This document shows, piece after piece, positions 43,120-54,234 of a stretch of DNA of 64,000 nt. Within the stretch, counting starts at the first letter, position 1, and the number at the start of each line of letters is the position of its first letter. Origin of the DNA: Aculops lycopersici. Lineage: Eukaryota > Arthropoda > Arachnida > Trombidiformes > Eriophyidae. The position numbers and the translations under genes are program-made. The notes under the pieces are model-generated. The model was given only the letters and a program-made list of their open reading frames with translations. It was not told the origin of the DNA and ran no database searches. Location: NCBI GenBank assembly GCA_015350385.1, contig WNKI01000001.1, positions 9,727,118 through 9,791,117 on the forward strand, read 5' to 3'.

Positions 43120-44256
43120 ATGAGTTTCAAGAGTTTCAATAGTTCTCAGTTTAGTTCAATTTTTCCTTCCTTTCTTAAATCTCCGTCGCTAACTAATCTA
43201 GTCTATAGTTTGTCGATTTGCCTAGTACTTATTTGCTCAGTTCAAGTTCAGTCCTCCTATTCGATACGATTGAAGGATAACAATCAGAAGCAACAAGCAA
43301 CAGGTGACAAGAGCAGCAGAAGATTGAACTCGGGAGTTGGCCATAGAAATAGCCACAGGCAACACTCGTTGTCGCCTTTTAATCCAACGATCCGATACTT
43401 TGGTGGCCCAAGCGCCATTAGCAGCGGTAAGAGGCGACAAAATTATTATGGCGAGGATGAGTATATTAGTGAACCTTTGTCGCGCACTCCATCGCAGGGT
43501 TCAATGAGTGCGGCCACTAATTACTTCAATCAGCTCACAGGTGCAATTTTGCCTCGATCGTCGCGACACCCAACCACTTCAAATGAGGGGGATTATCAAC
43601 AGGAGGACGAGTTCTTTCAGCGACCGCTAGCTCCAAACGACCGCCGCTACGACATGGAGGAGGACGAGCAAAAGTATCACTATGAGAAGAATCACGTCGA
43701 ACACGCCGCGGGAAAGGAGATCGGTTATGCGTATCCCATTTTGGTTGCGTTGCTCATCTTAGGCGCCCTCTTTGTTCCCTTCATCTCTCTCTTCTTCTTC
43801 TTGGCCGTCTCGGCGTTCAATTGCAACGGCATTGGAGCTGGCAGCTTCGCCTCCCTAACTCCAATCTATGGACGCCGACGAAGAAGGAAGCGGAGTTACG
43901 AGATCCTTGGTTTGAGCAACAGCGGCGACAGCAATGTGACGCAATCGTTGAATGATGCGACGACAAAAGGCAATAGGGATGAGAGCAAGTCGTCCATCGA
44001 GTATCTGGTTACCTCAGTGTTGCCTGCAATGATGTTATACGACTCCCTTGAGGATTTTGGTATCTTGCCGGCTGACACTAACCACGGAGGCCGTCGGTTC
44101 GGAGGAAACACATCCAGCGATCCGATGGCCACTTTGTCGACGAGCTCGGCGCTTAGTGATTATGAGTTTTGGCGGAGGCAGTTGGCGTTGAGCACTGTGC
44201 GTCTGAGGGACTCGCTAATCCAATTTGGCGCGTGGATGACGGACAGTGACTCGTGA
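43120..44256 (+). CDS. Single-pass membrane protein, uncharacterised
   Basis: Intronless, 378 residues, ATG with A at -3 and AATAAA at 44281-44286, so the gene looks complete. An N-terminal hydrophobic segment (about 27-45, LVYSLSICLVLICSV) is a likely signal peptide. A polar Ser/Arg/Gln-rich region follows. A strong membrane span (about 206-233) is centred on PILVALLILGALFVPFISLF and followed by GRRRRRKR, which fixes the C-terminal side in the cytosol. The last 110 residues are Ser-rich with a conserved-looking hydrophobic helix (YLVTSVLPAMMLYDSL). Comparable one-span proteins of unknown function occur in arthropods; no function is assigned. Confidence 0.65.
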   Translation: MSFKSFNSSQFSSIFPSFLKSPSLTNLVYSLSICLVLICSVQVQSSYSIRLKDNNQKQQATGDKSSRRLNSGVGHRNSHRQHSLSPFNPTIRYFGGPSAISSGKRRQNYYGEDEYISEPLSRTPSQGSMSAATNYFNQLTGAILPRSSRHPTTSNEGDYQQEDEFFQRPLAPNDRRYDMEEDEQKYHYEKNHVEHAAGKEIGYAYPILVALLILGALFVPFISLFFFLAVSAFNCNGIGAGSFASLTPIYGRRRRRKRSYEILGLSNSGDSNVTQSLNDATTKGNRDESKSSIEYLVTSVLPAMMLYDSLEDFGILPADTNHGGRRFGGNTSSDPMATLSTSSALSDYEFWRRQLALSTVRLRDSLIQFGAWMTDSDS

Positions 44257-45416
44257 GTCTGAGGTCTAGACGCTTATTATAATAAAGAGACTCTCACTCT
44301 TACACTCTGAATCGTACTCTATCTTATGGTGTAAAATTATATTATATTTATGAACTTGTATTTCTACGCTCGCCAGCTTCAGCTCAATCAAAATTATCCA
44401 TAAATTATTATCCGCCTTGTAGTAGATAAAGTTGATGGTTCACTGGACGAAAGATTGATGAGGCTCGCGAGGGAGGATGGGAGAGTTTTTTAATCTTGTC
44501 CGTTTGCTTAGTGAATGACAGCTGCTAGCCACTTGATTGCAAGCGTGTCACTTAATTGGCGGCGCGTGTACTCATCTCACTCGAGCCATAGATTACGCTC
44601 ATCTAACTGTCAGATATCAACTAGCTCGCCGCCGACACTTCGTACGATAGACTCGCCATCTGATTGGACAAGATTAGATAGTTTAGTTCATCGAATTGGT
44701 TCTGTTCATTACGAGATAGGCTTTGCTTGAAAGCTGGCCTCTTGTAATCAGACGGCGATTTCCTTTGAGCGCCGTGTGAGGTCAAGTGTCGCGTCGCGGT
44801 GGCAGTTAGTGTTAAATTTCGCACGCTTGTTTACATGATGAATGCTGCAAAGTTGGATGAAGTTCGATGTTGTGGTCACAAGCCAAAGACAAGCTTGCCG
44901 CTCTGGTGTTTGGTGAAATTTGCTACGCTTTAGTCCGTGGTCTTGGTCAAGTAAAGTCAAGTGAGTGGAGGAGGAGGAGGAGGAGGAGGAGAAAGAGCAG
45001 CGAGGCGGCCACACAACTCGCGGCACTGGCCTTTGAATGTCTCTGAGATTTTAAATTGAATTACATGACTGATAACAACAATAACATCAACCAACAAAAG
45101 TGTGGCCATTGGAGCTCACGACTCGAGATTCGAATGTCGCAATTTAATTCTAGGAGCCAAATAGAAGGCAAGAGCAGAGAGAAGTGGGCAAAGCAAATCA
45201 ATTGAAAGTGCCGCGCGTCGTCATCCGATTCTGTCGCTTTGATGGCGCCGCCAACAGGAAGTTGTGTTTACTTTTCCGCCACTTGTGCTGTGCAATGATC
45301 TCGCACTCAACTTGCTGCTTGTCGCTCACCTGAACATTAGTCTTTTTACGGGCGAGAAAAGACGACTGCGAGCGAGATCTACAGGTGAAATCAAATTTGC
45401 TAGTAGCAGTTGATTT

Positions 45417-45434
45417 TTCTCCTCTAGAGGAGAA
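45417..45434. repeat. 18 bp perfect palindrome
   Basis: TTCTCCTCTAGAGGAGAA, no spacer. Confidence 0.8.
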
Positions 45435-47631
45435 CAGAGGATTACAGTTGCCGCTCCCTCGAGCGAGAAGACGAAGGAGAGGGAGAAGATGAGGAGAATT
45501 CCGTGCCACTTGTGTGCCGTGTGAATGTCGCCCGCCAGACACAATGGCATTCGGCCTCTTAACTTGGGGGTCAATCTAATTTCATCTAATAACAACACAA
45601 CAAGTGACACAAACTAGTGAGCTGAGAGAAAACTTCCACTCATTTTACTTATTGGCCACCAAATTGATTTAATTTTGGCACGAACAACGAGATTGAGCTG
45701 CAGCGGCATCATGGGGAAAACACACAGACAGGCAGAGAGAGAGAGAGAGAGAGAGGGAGGGAATGAGAAAAGTTTGTAAACCGACTGTTTGGACGTTGGA
45801 CTTATTGGACATTCCAGCGGCTAAGACTCGGCTCAAGTTTTGACTTCTTTTAGAATTTTCGAGACGACAAAAGTGCGTGCGACTCTCTCGCCGGCTACTG
45901 TTTGTCCACTGAAAACCACCGCCTGGACTTGTATGTGGTTTTCGCAGGGCGACCTCAAATGAAGTTGGAGTCACTCAACAAGTGGCCTCACCTTTCGGCT
46001 AACGATTCGAGTTCGATCAGAATTTCGTCGCCGTCGCTTATGAGTTTTCAACAACGAGGATATGGCCAACCTAGCAGCACAATCGATTTGGTGTCCCCAG
46101 TCACGAGACGCTAGATTGAAAATCAACTTTTAGTTTCAATCTTGGGAGGAGGCAAAAGTGGAAGTCGAGACGGACGACTCGCAATGACCGGAGCCGAGTA
46201 GGTAATTCGAGATTCGCCCACTTGGACTGGCGATCGATCAAATGGGTCCATCTGTTGTAGCCGGCCACTTGTTGCGCCGGGAGTTTGGTTTGGAGTTTAT
46301 AGTTTTGAAGCTTGGAGTTGGCACTGTTGTATCCAACTGCATCGGAGTTGTGATTGCGCCAGACCCACCGAGTGACTGGCCGGGGGAAAAAGGCGACAGA
46401 GTGAGAGTTTTGTGAGCTCGTAATCTAAATTTCAATTGAATGAAACGAAGCGAAACTCCAACTCACTTGTCGTCGTCGTCGTCGTCGTTGTCCTCCTCCT
46501 CCTTCTCGGATTTCACGAATGACACTGACGGCCACTCGGAGCGCAATTCCCTCCATTGATACCCCAAATTAAGGTCACTGTGTGAGCAGAGAGAAGAGCG
46601 AAAGAGAATCAGAGCAGCAACCTGTTGCGGCTGATGAATGGAAGCGGCCAGAGTGAATGAACGCGCGCGCGAGGCAAGTTGTCGCGCAACCGGCAATTTG
46701 GGCGCCCCGCAACTCAACGATTGCTCAACGCACCTGAAAAAAAACTTGGCGGCCGCAACGGAGCGAGCCAACGGCCACTTCCTGTCGCGTTGCTAGTCCT
46801 TCTCTCGAATTTGGAGGCGCAAGTGGTTGCGCGATGATAGGTAAGCGGAGTCATGACAACTGAACTGCAGGCAGCTCAGTTGCGCGAAACGCGACGAGTG
46901 GTCACTCGCCATTGAGTTGGTCAGTGCCGGCATTGGGTAACCACTTGTTGCCGCTGCTCGCGGCGGCGGCCATGACTGCGGCGCAAATCTGCGGGCGCCC
47001 ATCGATCATGATGAGCCTCAGTGTGCAGTTGCATTGGCACTCAGGTGCGCTACAGGTACAGTCATCGTGGTGGACGTCTTTTGACGTCAATGGAAAATCT
47101 TGTTACTCGCTGGCAGCGAGTTGCAACCAGAGAGACAGAGAAAGAGAAGGTTGCGTTTGTTTGGTGTCCAAATGTAGAATGGCAAAAAGTAAGCGCACAG
47201 TCAGAAGAAGATGCAAATGAGCTGAGTGTGTGATTGACCAAAAAAATCCATCCAAAAAGCGTAGCTCTCTTCATCTCATGTGCTCAGAGACAATCAATCA
47301 TTTAGTGCATGCGAGTCGGCGGCGCGTCGCACTTCCGCCTCGAAATAATTACAAACATTAGCGAAACTAAACTCGGTATAAAATTCAAGGCGACACTGAT
47401 GCTCATGATCACAACGCTAATCACCAATGACTTTCCTTCCCTCTGTTTCAGTCTCTTTTTGGCTAAACTTTCACACACTCCAAGTCGAGCATCTCGCTTG
47501 CTGGCCAGCGGCTCGGCCGCTTGCCACTTGGTGCATTCATTTGGAATGCGTGCAAAATGCGTGCCACTCTCCGGGCTCTTGTGTGGCAAAAGTGCCATTG
47601 GATTTGGAGGAAGTTAGTGGTGGAGAGTCCA

Positions 47632-47653
47632 ACAAAAGTCAGCTGACTTTTGT
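47632..47653. repeat. 22 bp perfect palindrome
   Basis: Half-site ACAAAAGTCAG at 47632-47642 is followed at once by its complement at 47643-47653. Confidence 0.85.
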
Positions 47654-48237
47654 ATGCTCCCCCTTCACCATACACTAAGCGAAAAGCGCGACTAATTTTT
47701 TCAACTACCTGAGGAATATTTTGTCAACCTTTCACCCACAACTTTGGTAATGACGAGAGAGCAAAAATATTGATTCCGATTCGTGGGTGTCGTCGTCGGT
47801 TTGTTTTGGGTTAAAGTTGCTGCTAGTTTGTGCCAAACCAAAGGAAAACAAACCAGTCGACTTTGAGTGGCTTAATTGGAGACAAAACTGAGTAGAGCTA
47901 GAGGAAGGGACAGACAGGGAGACAAAACAACTTGCAAAAGTTATAAGCGCAAAAACAATGCGCTCGGCCATCAATTAAGTTTGTCACTGTTTCTAGCTCA
48001 ATGCCAGCTAATAGGCCGATGGGCGATAGAAGTTGGAAGTTGGAAAAAACTTCTCACATGGAATGACCAGTAGCAAAGTGTGAGAACTCGAGGGAGAGTG
48101 ACCGCCGATCTATTGGCGCATTCCGGCAAAGCGATCGGCCATCGCATCTCTCCTCTCGAGTGACTCCTGATCCAACTAAAAGTGCAGCTTTAGTGAGTGA
48201 CTAGTCAAATTTGCCTTTCATTCACCTCTTCCGCGGC

Positions 48238-48245
<8 letters not shown>

Positions 48246-48270
<25 letters not shown>
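48246..48270. repeat. (GA)n microsatellite
   Basis: About twelve GA units. Confidence 0.8.
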
Positions 48271-48765
48271 CAAAAGACTGCTGGCCGTGGTGATGCGAGA
48301 GCAAGAGCAACAAGTGTCGCTGTTGTTCCAGTGCGCGCATCGATCAATGGACGCGACCACTTGTGGCCGGCGCATTCGGGGCGCGAATGAATCCATTGCG
48401 TGCACTCGCCGCTCGAGCTCTTGGACTTGGCATTGGAAGTTCCAAGTTTAAAGAGAAGGAGGAGGAGAAGGAGAATAAGAAGTTGCTTTTGTCGTTGTCG
48501 ACGTCGGTGAAGCGATCGAATGATGATACAGTGAGCATATTAATAGAGGAAGCAAGAAAGTCGCTGCTTGCCGGCCAAGTGGGAGGAGGATTTTCTCACA
48601 CAACGACTCCAATTGAGGCAAGTGGCCATTCGTTCGTTCGTTCGTTCGTTCTTATAACACCAACTCAAGGAACGACGACAGATGGATTCGTGGACTCGGA
48701 GGCGCACCAGTCGCTCAGTGCGCCACAATGAACCAGATGGCTGCTACTGTTGGGTGTCTCCCTTT

Positions 48766-48768
<3 letters not shown>

Positions 48769-48806
<38 letters not shown>

Positions 48807-49015
48807 CTCTTCGTACGTACGTACGTCCAACGGGACCAACGACCGAACGGGAACGGTTACGGAGGAACGACGATGAAGCGATGCAGCATGNNNNNNNNNN
48901 NNNNNNNNNNCGGTACCGGGTACCGTACGTACCGTACGTACGTACGTACGTACGTACCGTACGTACGTACGTACGTACGTACGTCGTCGTCGTCGTCGTC
49001 GTCGGTCGTCTCTTC

Positions 49016-49065
<50 letters not shown>
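48769..49065. repeat. Compound (CT)n / (CGTA)n / (GTC)n microsatellite containing an assembly gap
   Basis: (CT)n at about 48769-48800, CGTA units at 48812-48827, N run at 48891-48910, more CGTA units interrupted by ACCGT at about 48920-48984, (GTC)n to about 49003, then a long (CT)n at 49017-49065. The order CT then CGTA at left and CGTA then CT at right is roughly symmetrical about the gap. Confidence 0.85.
48891..48910. other. Assembly gap (20 N)
   Basis: Twenty N within the CGTA-rich microsatellite; the true length here is unknown. Confidence 0.95.
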
Positions 49066-49069
<4 letters not shown>

Positions 49070-51410
49070 TTCCCTGATACTTGTAAGTTTTTTCTCCGTC
49101 TCTTTAGACGGAGGGGAGAAAGCAGGAGGCCAAGAGCCAACGAGCAACAGGCAACACGTGCAAACGCTGCCAGAGTATCGACAGGCAAACATGAGCGGCC
49201 CAACTTGCTAGTGCGGCTCTGGTTCTGGTTCTAGTTTTTCGTTGCACTGCGGCCAACACCGACAACCGAGCCAACCTGGCCAGTCAGAGATAAAGCGAGC
49301 GAGCGAGCGGCGAACGTGAGAACCATATCGGCAACTCGAGCGGACGACTCCACTTGGCCGCTGGGTTCGCGCGAACCCAAACTGGTTGCCGCTGTTGTGG
49401 TTGTTGTGGCTCCGGTAACACAGTGGTGCCACCGCCGCCGATGACCCCACGGCGGCGATCAGCTGCTGCCATTGTCGTGGATTCAAACTAGGATTCGGGT
49501 TTTGATTCGAACTTGATCTTCCAAGTCGCTCCATTGGAAGATGCGCGGCGCTGCTCGCGTTAAAGGCCTCAGTTTAGTCGTCGGCGCCAGATGCAAACTA
49601 AATCAGTGGACACTTTGTTGTGGGAACCACCGACTTGAGTCTCTCGGGAGGCAGCAGACGAACGGCCGGCTGCTCTGCTGCTTATCCCAGCACTTCTGCT
49701 GCTCTGGCGCTGAGCGTCGAGTGGAGGGTTGAAGATGATGCGCTTACATTATCAGACGCCAAGGTAAACTCTCGAACCCGTTGCCAGAACGTCCGTGAGG
49801 CAACCACCTGTCGTCGGCGGTGGCGGCCGCGGCCGCGGCTGCAATTGAGCCGAAGAGCAGCAGTCACCGAGTATTGAAACTCCGAAACCGCCACCTGCCG
49901 GCCATGGCGAGTTTCCTTGATAAACTCCCATTCGACCACTCGATAGTACAAATACGTTCGGCTCCATCGGCGACAACTCGTCCGCCGCCAACGCAGCTGC
50001 CGCGCCCAAGAGCAAACAAACCGAAAGGGAAACAAAGCGACGGCAAATATTGGCCAAAGCCGGCCACTCTCTCGGGCTGGCCACTTTGTAGCCTCTCGTC
50101 TCCGGCGTCCTTGGTCGTCGTGATTTTGCCGTGATTTTGCTATGATGTCGTCCTCGTTGGCGCTGGCAACGCTGTTGACGTCGACAACGATGTCGACAAA
50201 ACGACGAGCCAATAATTCATTGCCAATCGAACGAAACGGAAGGAAGTGAATCTCAATTGTCAATCGAGTAGCAAAGCAAAGGATTTAAAGGTGGAGGCAG
50301 TCAGTTAGTTTGTCGCTGCACTGCAAAACATGCGACAAACTTCAATGTCAATTTAGTTGTTGTCAATTTGAATCTCCACTCAGTTGAGTTTAGCCTTTAC
50401 CTTTACCTTTAACTTTACCTGAGCCGAAGCCGAAGCGAATCAATCAAAGACGAGAACGACGACGAGTTGCAAGAGTAAAGCAAAGCGCCGAGTTCATAAG
50501 ATAATGATCATGTCCAACAATCTCCCCTCGATTCACTCGCCTCGCTTCAGTCACTTGGACCATTAGAAAATTTTAATTCTGTTTGCCTTCATCTCGAAGC
50601 AACCGATTCGCTGCCGGGTTAATCATAAGCCTTTTTCGCCAGAAAACCCTCGGCTAGCTGCTGCTTTCGGTGCCATTAGCAGCCACAAGTGGTAGCTGCG
50701 GCCACTAATACCCTCGCCGCATACATATCACTTTCTGGGTGACTATCTCTCTCTCTCTCTCTTTCTCTCCACTTCTCAAAGTCTGTGACGAACTTCCACT
50801 TCCAGGTAAGTGAATCTTCATTGCGGCCACTAATGTGGCCACCAATTTAACTTCAGCTAACGCTGTCCGCCATTTGAGCTTAGGATGCATAAATTTACAG
50901 GAGCGCAAATTAACTATGATGGTCGTCTTTGTTGTGGATGTTAGCCTCGAATTGTTGTTCGAAAATCTTAATCAGGAATGACAACAAACCATCACTGCGA
51001 GGAAGAAGAAATTTATGCACTCCTCTCAATAATCGATCTTGGTCTTGGTTTCTTAACACGATATTCCTAGCAAAAACTCCCAATTCAATCCCCAGAGCCA
51101 CAAAGTCTGGCAAAATTTTCATGCTTGCCTCTACTATCCGTGAGGATGCTTTGCTTGCATTGGCGAGCTGGCTCATATAGCTTCAAGTTGGGTGCCATAA
51201 AGGAAGGAGTGAAAGTGTGTTGCCAGCTCGAGATAAGGATCTAGGCGACATGCGCACTTTAAAGTTTAAACTATGCATGCATCTTGGGTGTTATCCTGCG
51301 AGGAGTTAACACTTCCGCTTGTCGCGGTTTTATCACATTCGCACCTCGAGGTGGAATAAGCAATTTCTGAATCTAGGATCTAAGTAAATCTAGTCAAATT
51401 AGTGGACAGT
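49066..51410. other. Gene-poor spacer upstream of the homeobox gene
   Basis: No clear gene. Short (CT)n at 50746-50764. The minus-strand open frame 51176-50910 (88 residues, LPDFVALGIELGVFARNIVL, no low complexity) is the only one of unbiased composition. Its ATG context is poor, so it is mentioned but not called. Confidence 0.45.
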
Positions 51411-52636
51411 ATGGCAATCAATTTGGTGGTGAGAGCGCGAAAGTTGGAGGCTCATCAGCAGCATTCATTGGCGCCCCTCTTGCCGTCAAACTGCTTTCTC
51501 ATTGATAATTTGTTGGCCGGAAGTGATCAGAGTAATCTCAAGAGTTCCCGAGAGAATCATGATTGTCAGGTGGTTGTAGTTGATTTGAGTTTAGCAAAGC
51601 AGAACGGGCAAGTGGCCGGAAGTGAAGAGTTTCATAGGAGGCGGCAGCAGCATCAAGAATCTAAGTGCAATATAGTCAAATCAAAGTTCGACGAGCTAAT
51701 GTTAAGCGACAAGCTGGGCGAAGAGACAAACGATGGGAAACGAAGAAGCAGAACCATGTTCAGCGATTGGCAATTGGCCAGTTTGGAGTGGAGATTCACC
51801 AGAAATAAGTACCTCAATACCAGCGATAGGGTCAAGATAGCGAAGATGTTGCACCTTAATCAACTCCAGGTAAAAACTTGGTTCCAGGTGAGTCGATTAG
51901 TTAGCGGTTAAACATCGCTCAGCAAAAGTTAGATCTATTTCATAGGGGAGATGCGCGGCGCTCAAAGAAAAAAACTTGATAAAGATGATTTATGAGCCTA
52001 CGGTTGACGATTACGCAACATGAAGCAGCAACGATGACGACATCGCCATTTAAATTGCCTGTCGCAAGAAAGAATCACTTGAGCATAATGAGGTGTAAAC
52101 GGTGGTTGCTTATCTCAAGCCTCGATCTCTTTCAACGACACTTCAAAGTGATCAATTTGGTTCTATGAGCATTGAATATCTATTGAGCTTTGAACTTGTG
52201 GACTTGCGAATCACTTCCCATGATTCAGTCAAGTGTAATTTGCGTCTTCCTCCTCGTCGTCTTTGTTACGACGACGCTAGCACAACGATGGAGGGTACAA
52301 AAGAATGTTCGAAATTTCTCATAGTCTTGTACACTATCTGTCCGCCTTTTAAACCATCATTTACTCCGCGCACGAGTCATCAGAGATTCATAAAAACCAA
52401 CTCCAAAACGATAACTTGATATCTACTCCAAAATCTAGCTTACTCTTTTCCGTCTTCCTCTCGCTCTCGACTTTGTACTTTCCAAAACTAACCAAACTAA
52501 ACTCGACAAAAAATCTCAACAATAGAACCGAAGGATGAAATGGAAAAAGCAAATCCTTGCCACCGGATGCACTAGGTCACCCACCAAACCAAAGGGTCGG
52601 CCGCGTCGAGACTCCATTCCGCCTATAGATGATTGA
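51411..52636 (+). CDS. Barx: Barx-type homeobox transcription factor
   Basis: Two exons, 51411-51887 and 52526-52636, joined in phase 0 across a 638 bp intron; 195 residues. The homeodomain is split after Gln50: KRRSRTMFSDWQLASLEWRF ... LHLNQLQVKTWFQ in exon 1, NRRMKWKKQ in exon 2. RRSRT, KYL-x-T-x-DR and L-x-QLQVKTW match Barx best. The C-terminal SPTKPKGRPRRDSIP is the short conserved motif that follows the homeodomain in Barx proteins, which settles the family. Compared with Barx the domain is divergent (for example Trp where Lys precedes RF) and the protein ends soon after the motif. It would be a nuclear DNA-binding developmental regulator. A nearer acceptor-like site at 51948 is not used because it would destroy Asn51. 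Confidence 0.88.
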
Positions 52637-53268
52637 TGTGATTCTATGGGAAACTTGCAACAAGGTCGAGCTAGGGAACTACCGATTACGCAACAATCAC
52701 TTGGTGCTATCAGCTTGCCGCCATTTATCTAGTAGAATTTGTCTCGATTTTTAAATCTGACTCTCGAAATCGAATAGATGGCCTACAAGATGGCGCCACG
52801 AGAGAAAATCCAGTTTCAATCCAACGATTGGCCAGAAAACTCCTGCTTTGTTTACGTTTTTGAGGGAAAGTGGCGGCACCTGGTGGTGAAAGCGAAAACT
52901 AACGACCACATGTGTTATGCACGCGCTCCCAAGTTTCCCGGAATCAAAATGTATTGCAAAGTGCACTAACGCAATGGAGAAGTTTCTAGATTGGACCAGC
53001 GCGAAGTTTCTTGCTCTCGTTCAAAATGACTGCTCGCATTGAATTTGCTTGGAAGGCAATGCGAAGCAGAGAAAGTGGGCAATTTTAGTTGTCTGTTGTC
53101 ATCACACGACTTCAATATTACACAAACAATCTTGACGAAATATTCATCACCTACCTTTAGTATATTAATCAACTGTTATTGAATAGATCCAACATCAATA
53201 AATCAATAAAAAAACAAGCATCTACAATATTCTAGTTGGTAATCGTTCGCTGACAAGGAGCAAAAACA
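52637..53268. other. Spacer before the HOP gene
   Basis: Barx 3' UTR and presumed promoter and 5' leader of the co-chaperone gene. The two opposing 60 to 70 residue frames near 52750-52970 show no family features. Confidence 0.45.
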
Positions 53269-54234
53269 ATGGCAGACAACAAGGAGGCAGCCCAAAAGGA
53301 GAAGTCACTCGGTAACGAGTTGTACAAGGCCAAGAAGTTTGATGAAGCCATCGAGCATTACAACAAAGCCATTGAGCTCGACAACACTGATATGACATTC
53401 TTGACCAATAAGGCCGCTGTATATATGGAGAAGGGCGACTACGATGAGTGCATTAAGCAATGCAACATTGCCATCGATGTTGGTCGCGAGAATCGAGCCG
53501 ACTACAAGCTCATCGCAAAGGCTCTGTCCCGAATGGCTTCGGCTTATGTGAAAAAGGACGATATGGAACAGGCAAAGACATTCTTTCAAAAGTCACTTAG
53601 TGAACATAGAACTCCAGAAACTTTGAGTAAATTGAGCGAAGTGGAGAAGGTGATCAAGGAGCGCGAGATGCGCGCTTACATTGATCCCGAGAAGTCGCTC
53701 GAGGAGAAGACCAAGGGCAACGAGTTCTTCCAAAAGGGCGACTATCCAACGGCCATCAAGCATTACAGTGAGGCCATCAAGAGGAATCCAGATGATGCCA
53801 AGATCTACAGTAACCGAGCTGCCTGCTACCAAAAGTTGGCCGAGTTTAAGATGGCTTGCGATGATGCCGACGAGTGCATCAAGCGCGACCCAAAGTTTTT
53901 GAAGGGTTACATCAGGAAGGGAATGGCTTTGTTGGCGATGAAGAAATCCACTGAGGCTCGCGAGGCCTTTCAGCAAGCACTGGAGTTGGACGAGACAAAC
54001 GTTGAGGCTCTGGATGGCTACAGGAAAGCTGTGGGTTCCACAGATCCCGAGGAGGTGCGTAAGAGGGCGCTGCAGAATCCCGAAGTTCAAGAGATACTCA
54101 AGGATCCAGCCATGCAAATGATTTTGCAACAAGGCCAAGCTGATCCAAAGGCGCTACAAGAGCACTTGAAGAATCCAGAGGTGGCTAGGAAGTTCCAGAA
54201 ATTGATGGAAGCTGGTATTATTCAGGTTCGATGA
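53269..54234 (+). CDS. STIP1: Hsp70-Hsp90 organising protein (HOP/STIP1), short form
   Basis: Intronless, 321 residues. TPR2A at about 7-118 (KEKSLGNELYKAKKFDEAIE, NKAAVYMEKGDYDEC, VGRENRADY), linker AYIDPEKSLEEK, TPR2B at about 143-255 (KGNEFFQKGDYPTAIKHYSE, YSNRAACYQKL) and the C-terminal DP2 domain (about 262-321, NPEVQEILKDPAM ... EHLKNPEVARKFQKLMEAG). TPR2A binds the Hsp90 tail. The first TPR module (TPR1) and DP1 of full-length HOP (about 215 residues) are absent. The frame opens with a good ATG context (ACAATGG) right at TPR2A, so this is probably a genuine short form, as known in Caenorhabditis elegans. An ATTAAA lies at 54301. Confidence 0.93.
   Translation: MADNKEAAQKEKSLGNELYKAKKFDEAIEHYNKAIELDNTDMTFLTNKAAVYMEKGDYDECIKQCNIAIDVGRENRADYKLIAKALSRMASAYVKKDDMEQAKTFFQKSLSEHRTPETLSKLSEVEKVIKEREMRAYIDPEKSLEEKTKGNEFFQKGDYPTAIKHYSEAIKRNPDDAKIYSNRAACYQKLAEFKMACDDADECIKRDPKFLKGYIRKGMALLAMKKSTEAREAFQQALELDETNVEALDGYRKAVGSTDPEEVRKRALQNPEVQEILKDPAMQMILQQGQADPKALQEHLKNPEVARKFQKLMEAGIIQVR

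Larger units (their letters stand above)
44257..48245. other. Gene-poor spacer, left part
   Basis: No gene recognised. It contains (GGA)n near 44968-44992, (GA)n at 45734-45754, palindromes at 45417-45434 and 47632-47653, and frequent CCACTTG/CAAGTGG heptamers (45979, 46265, 46941). Confidence 0.5.

Noticed and set aside
48715..49234. Long frames on both strands across the N run
   Set aside because: They read CT, CGTA and GTC microsatellites and pass through unknown bases; no real protein.
51948..52022. Nearer candidate second exon for the homeobox gene (after CATAG)
   Set aside because: It would give GRCAALK after WFQ, losing the invariant Asn51; the exon at 52526 gives NRRMKWKK and the Barx tail motif.
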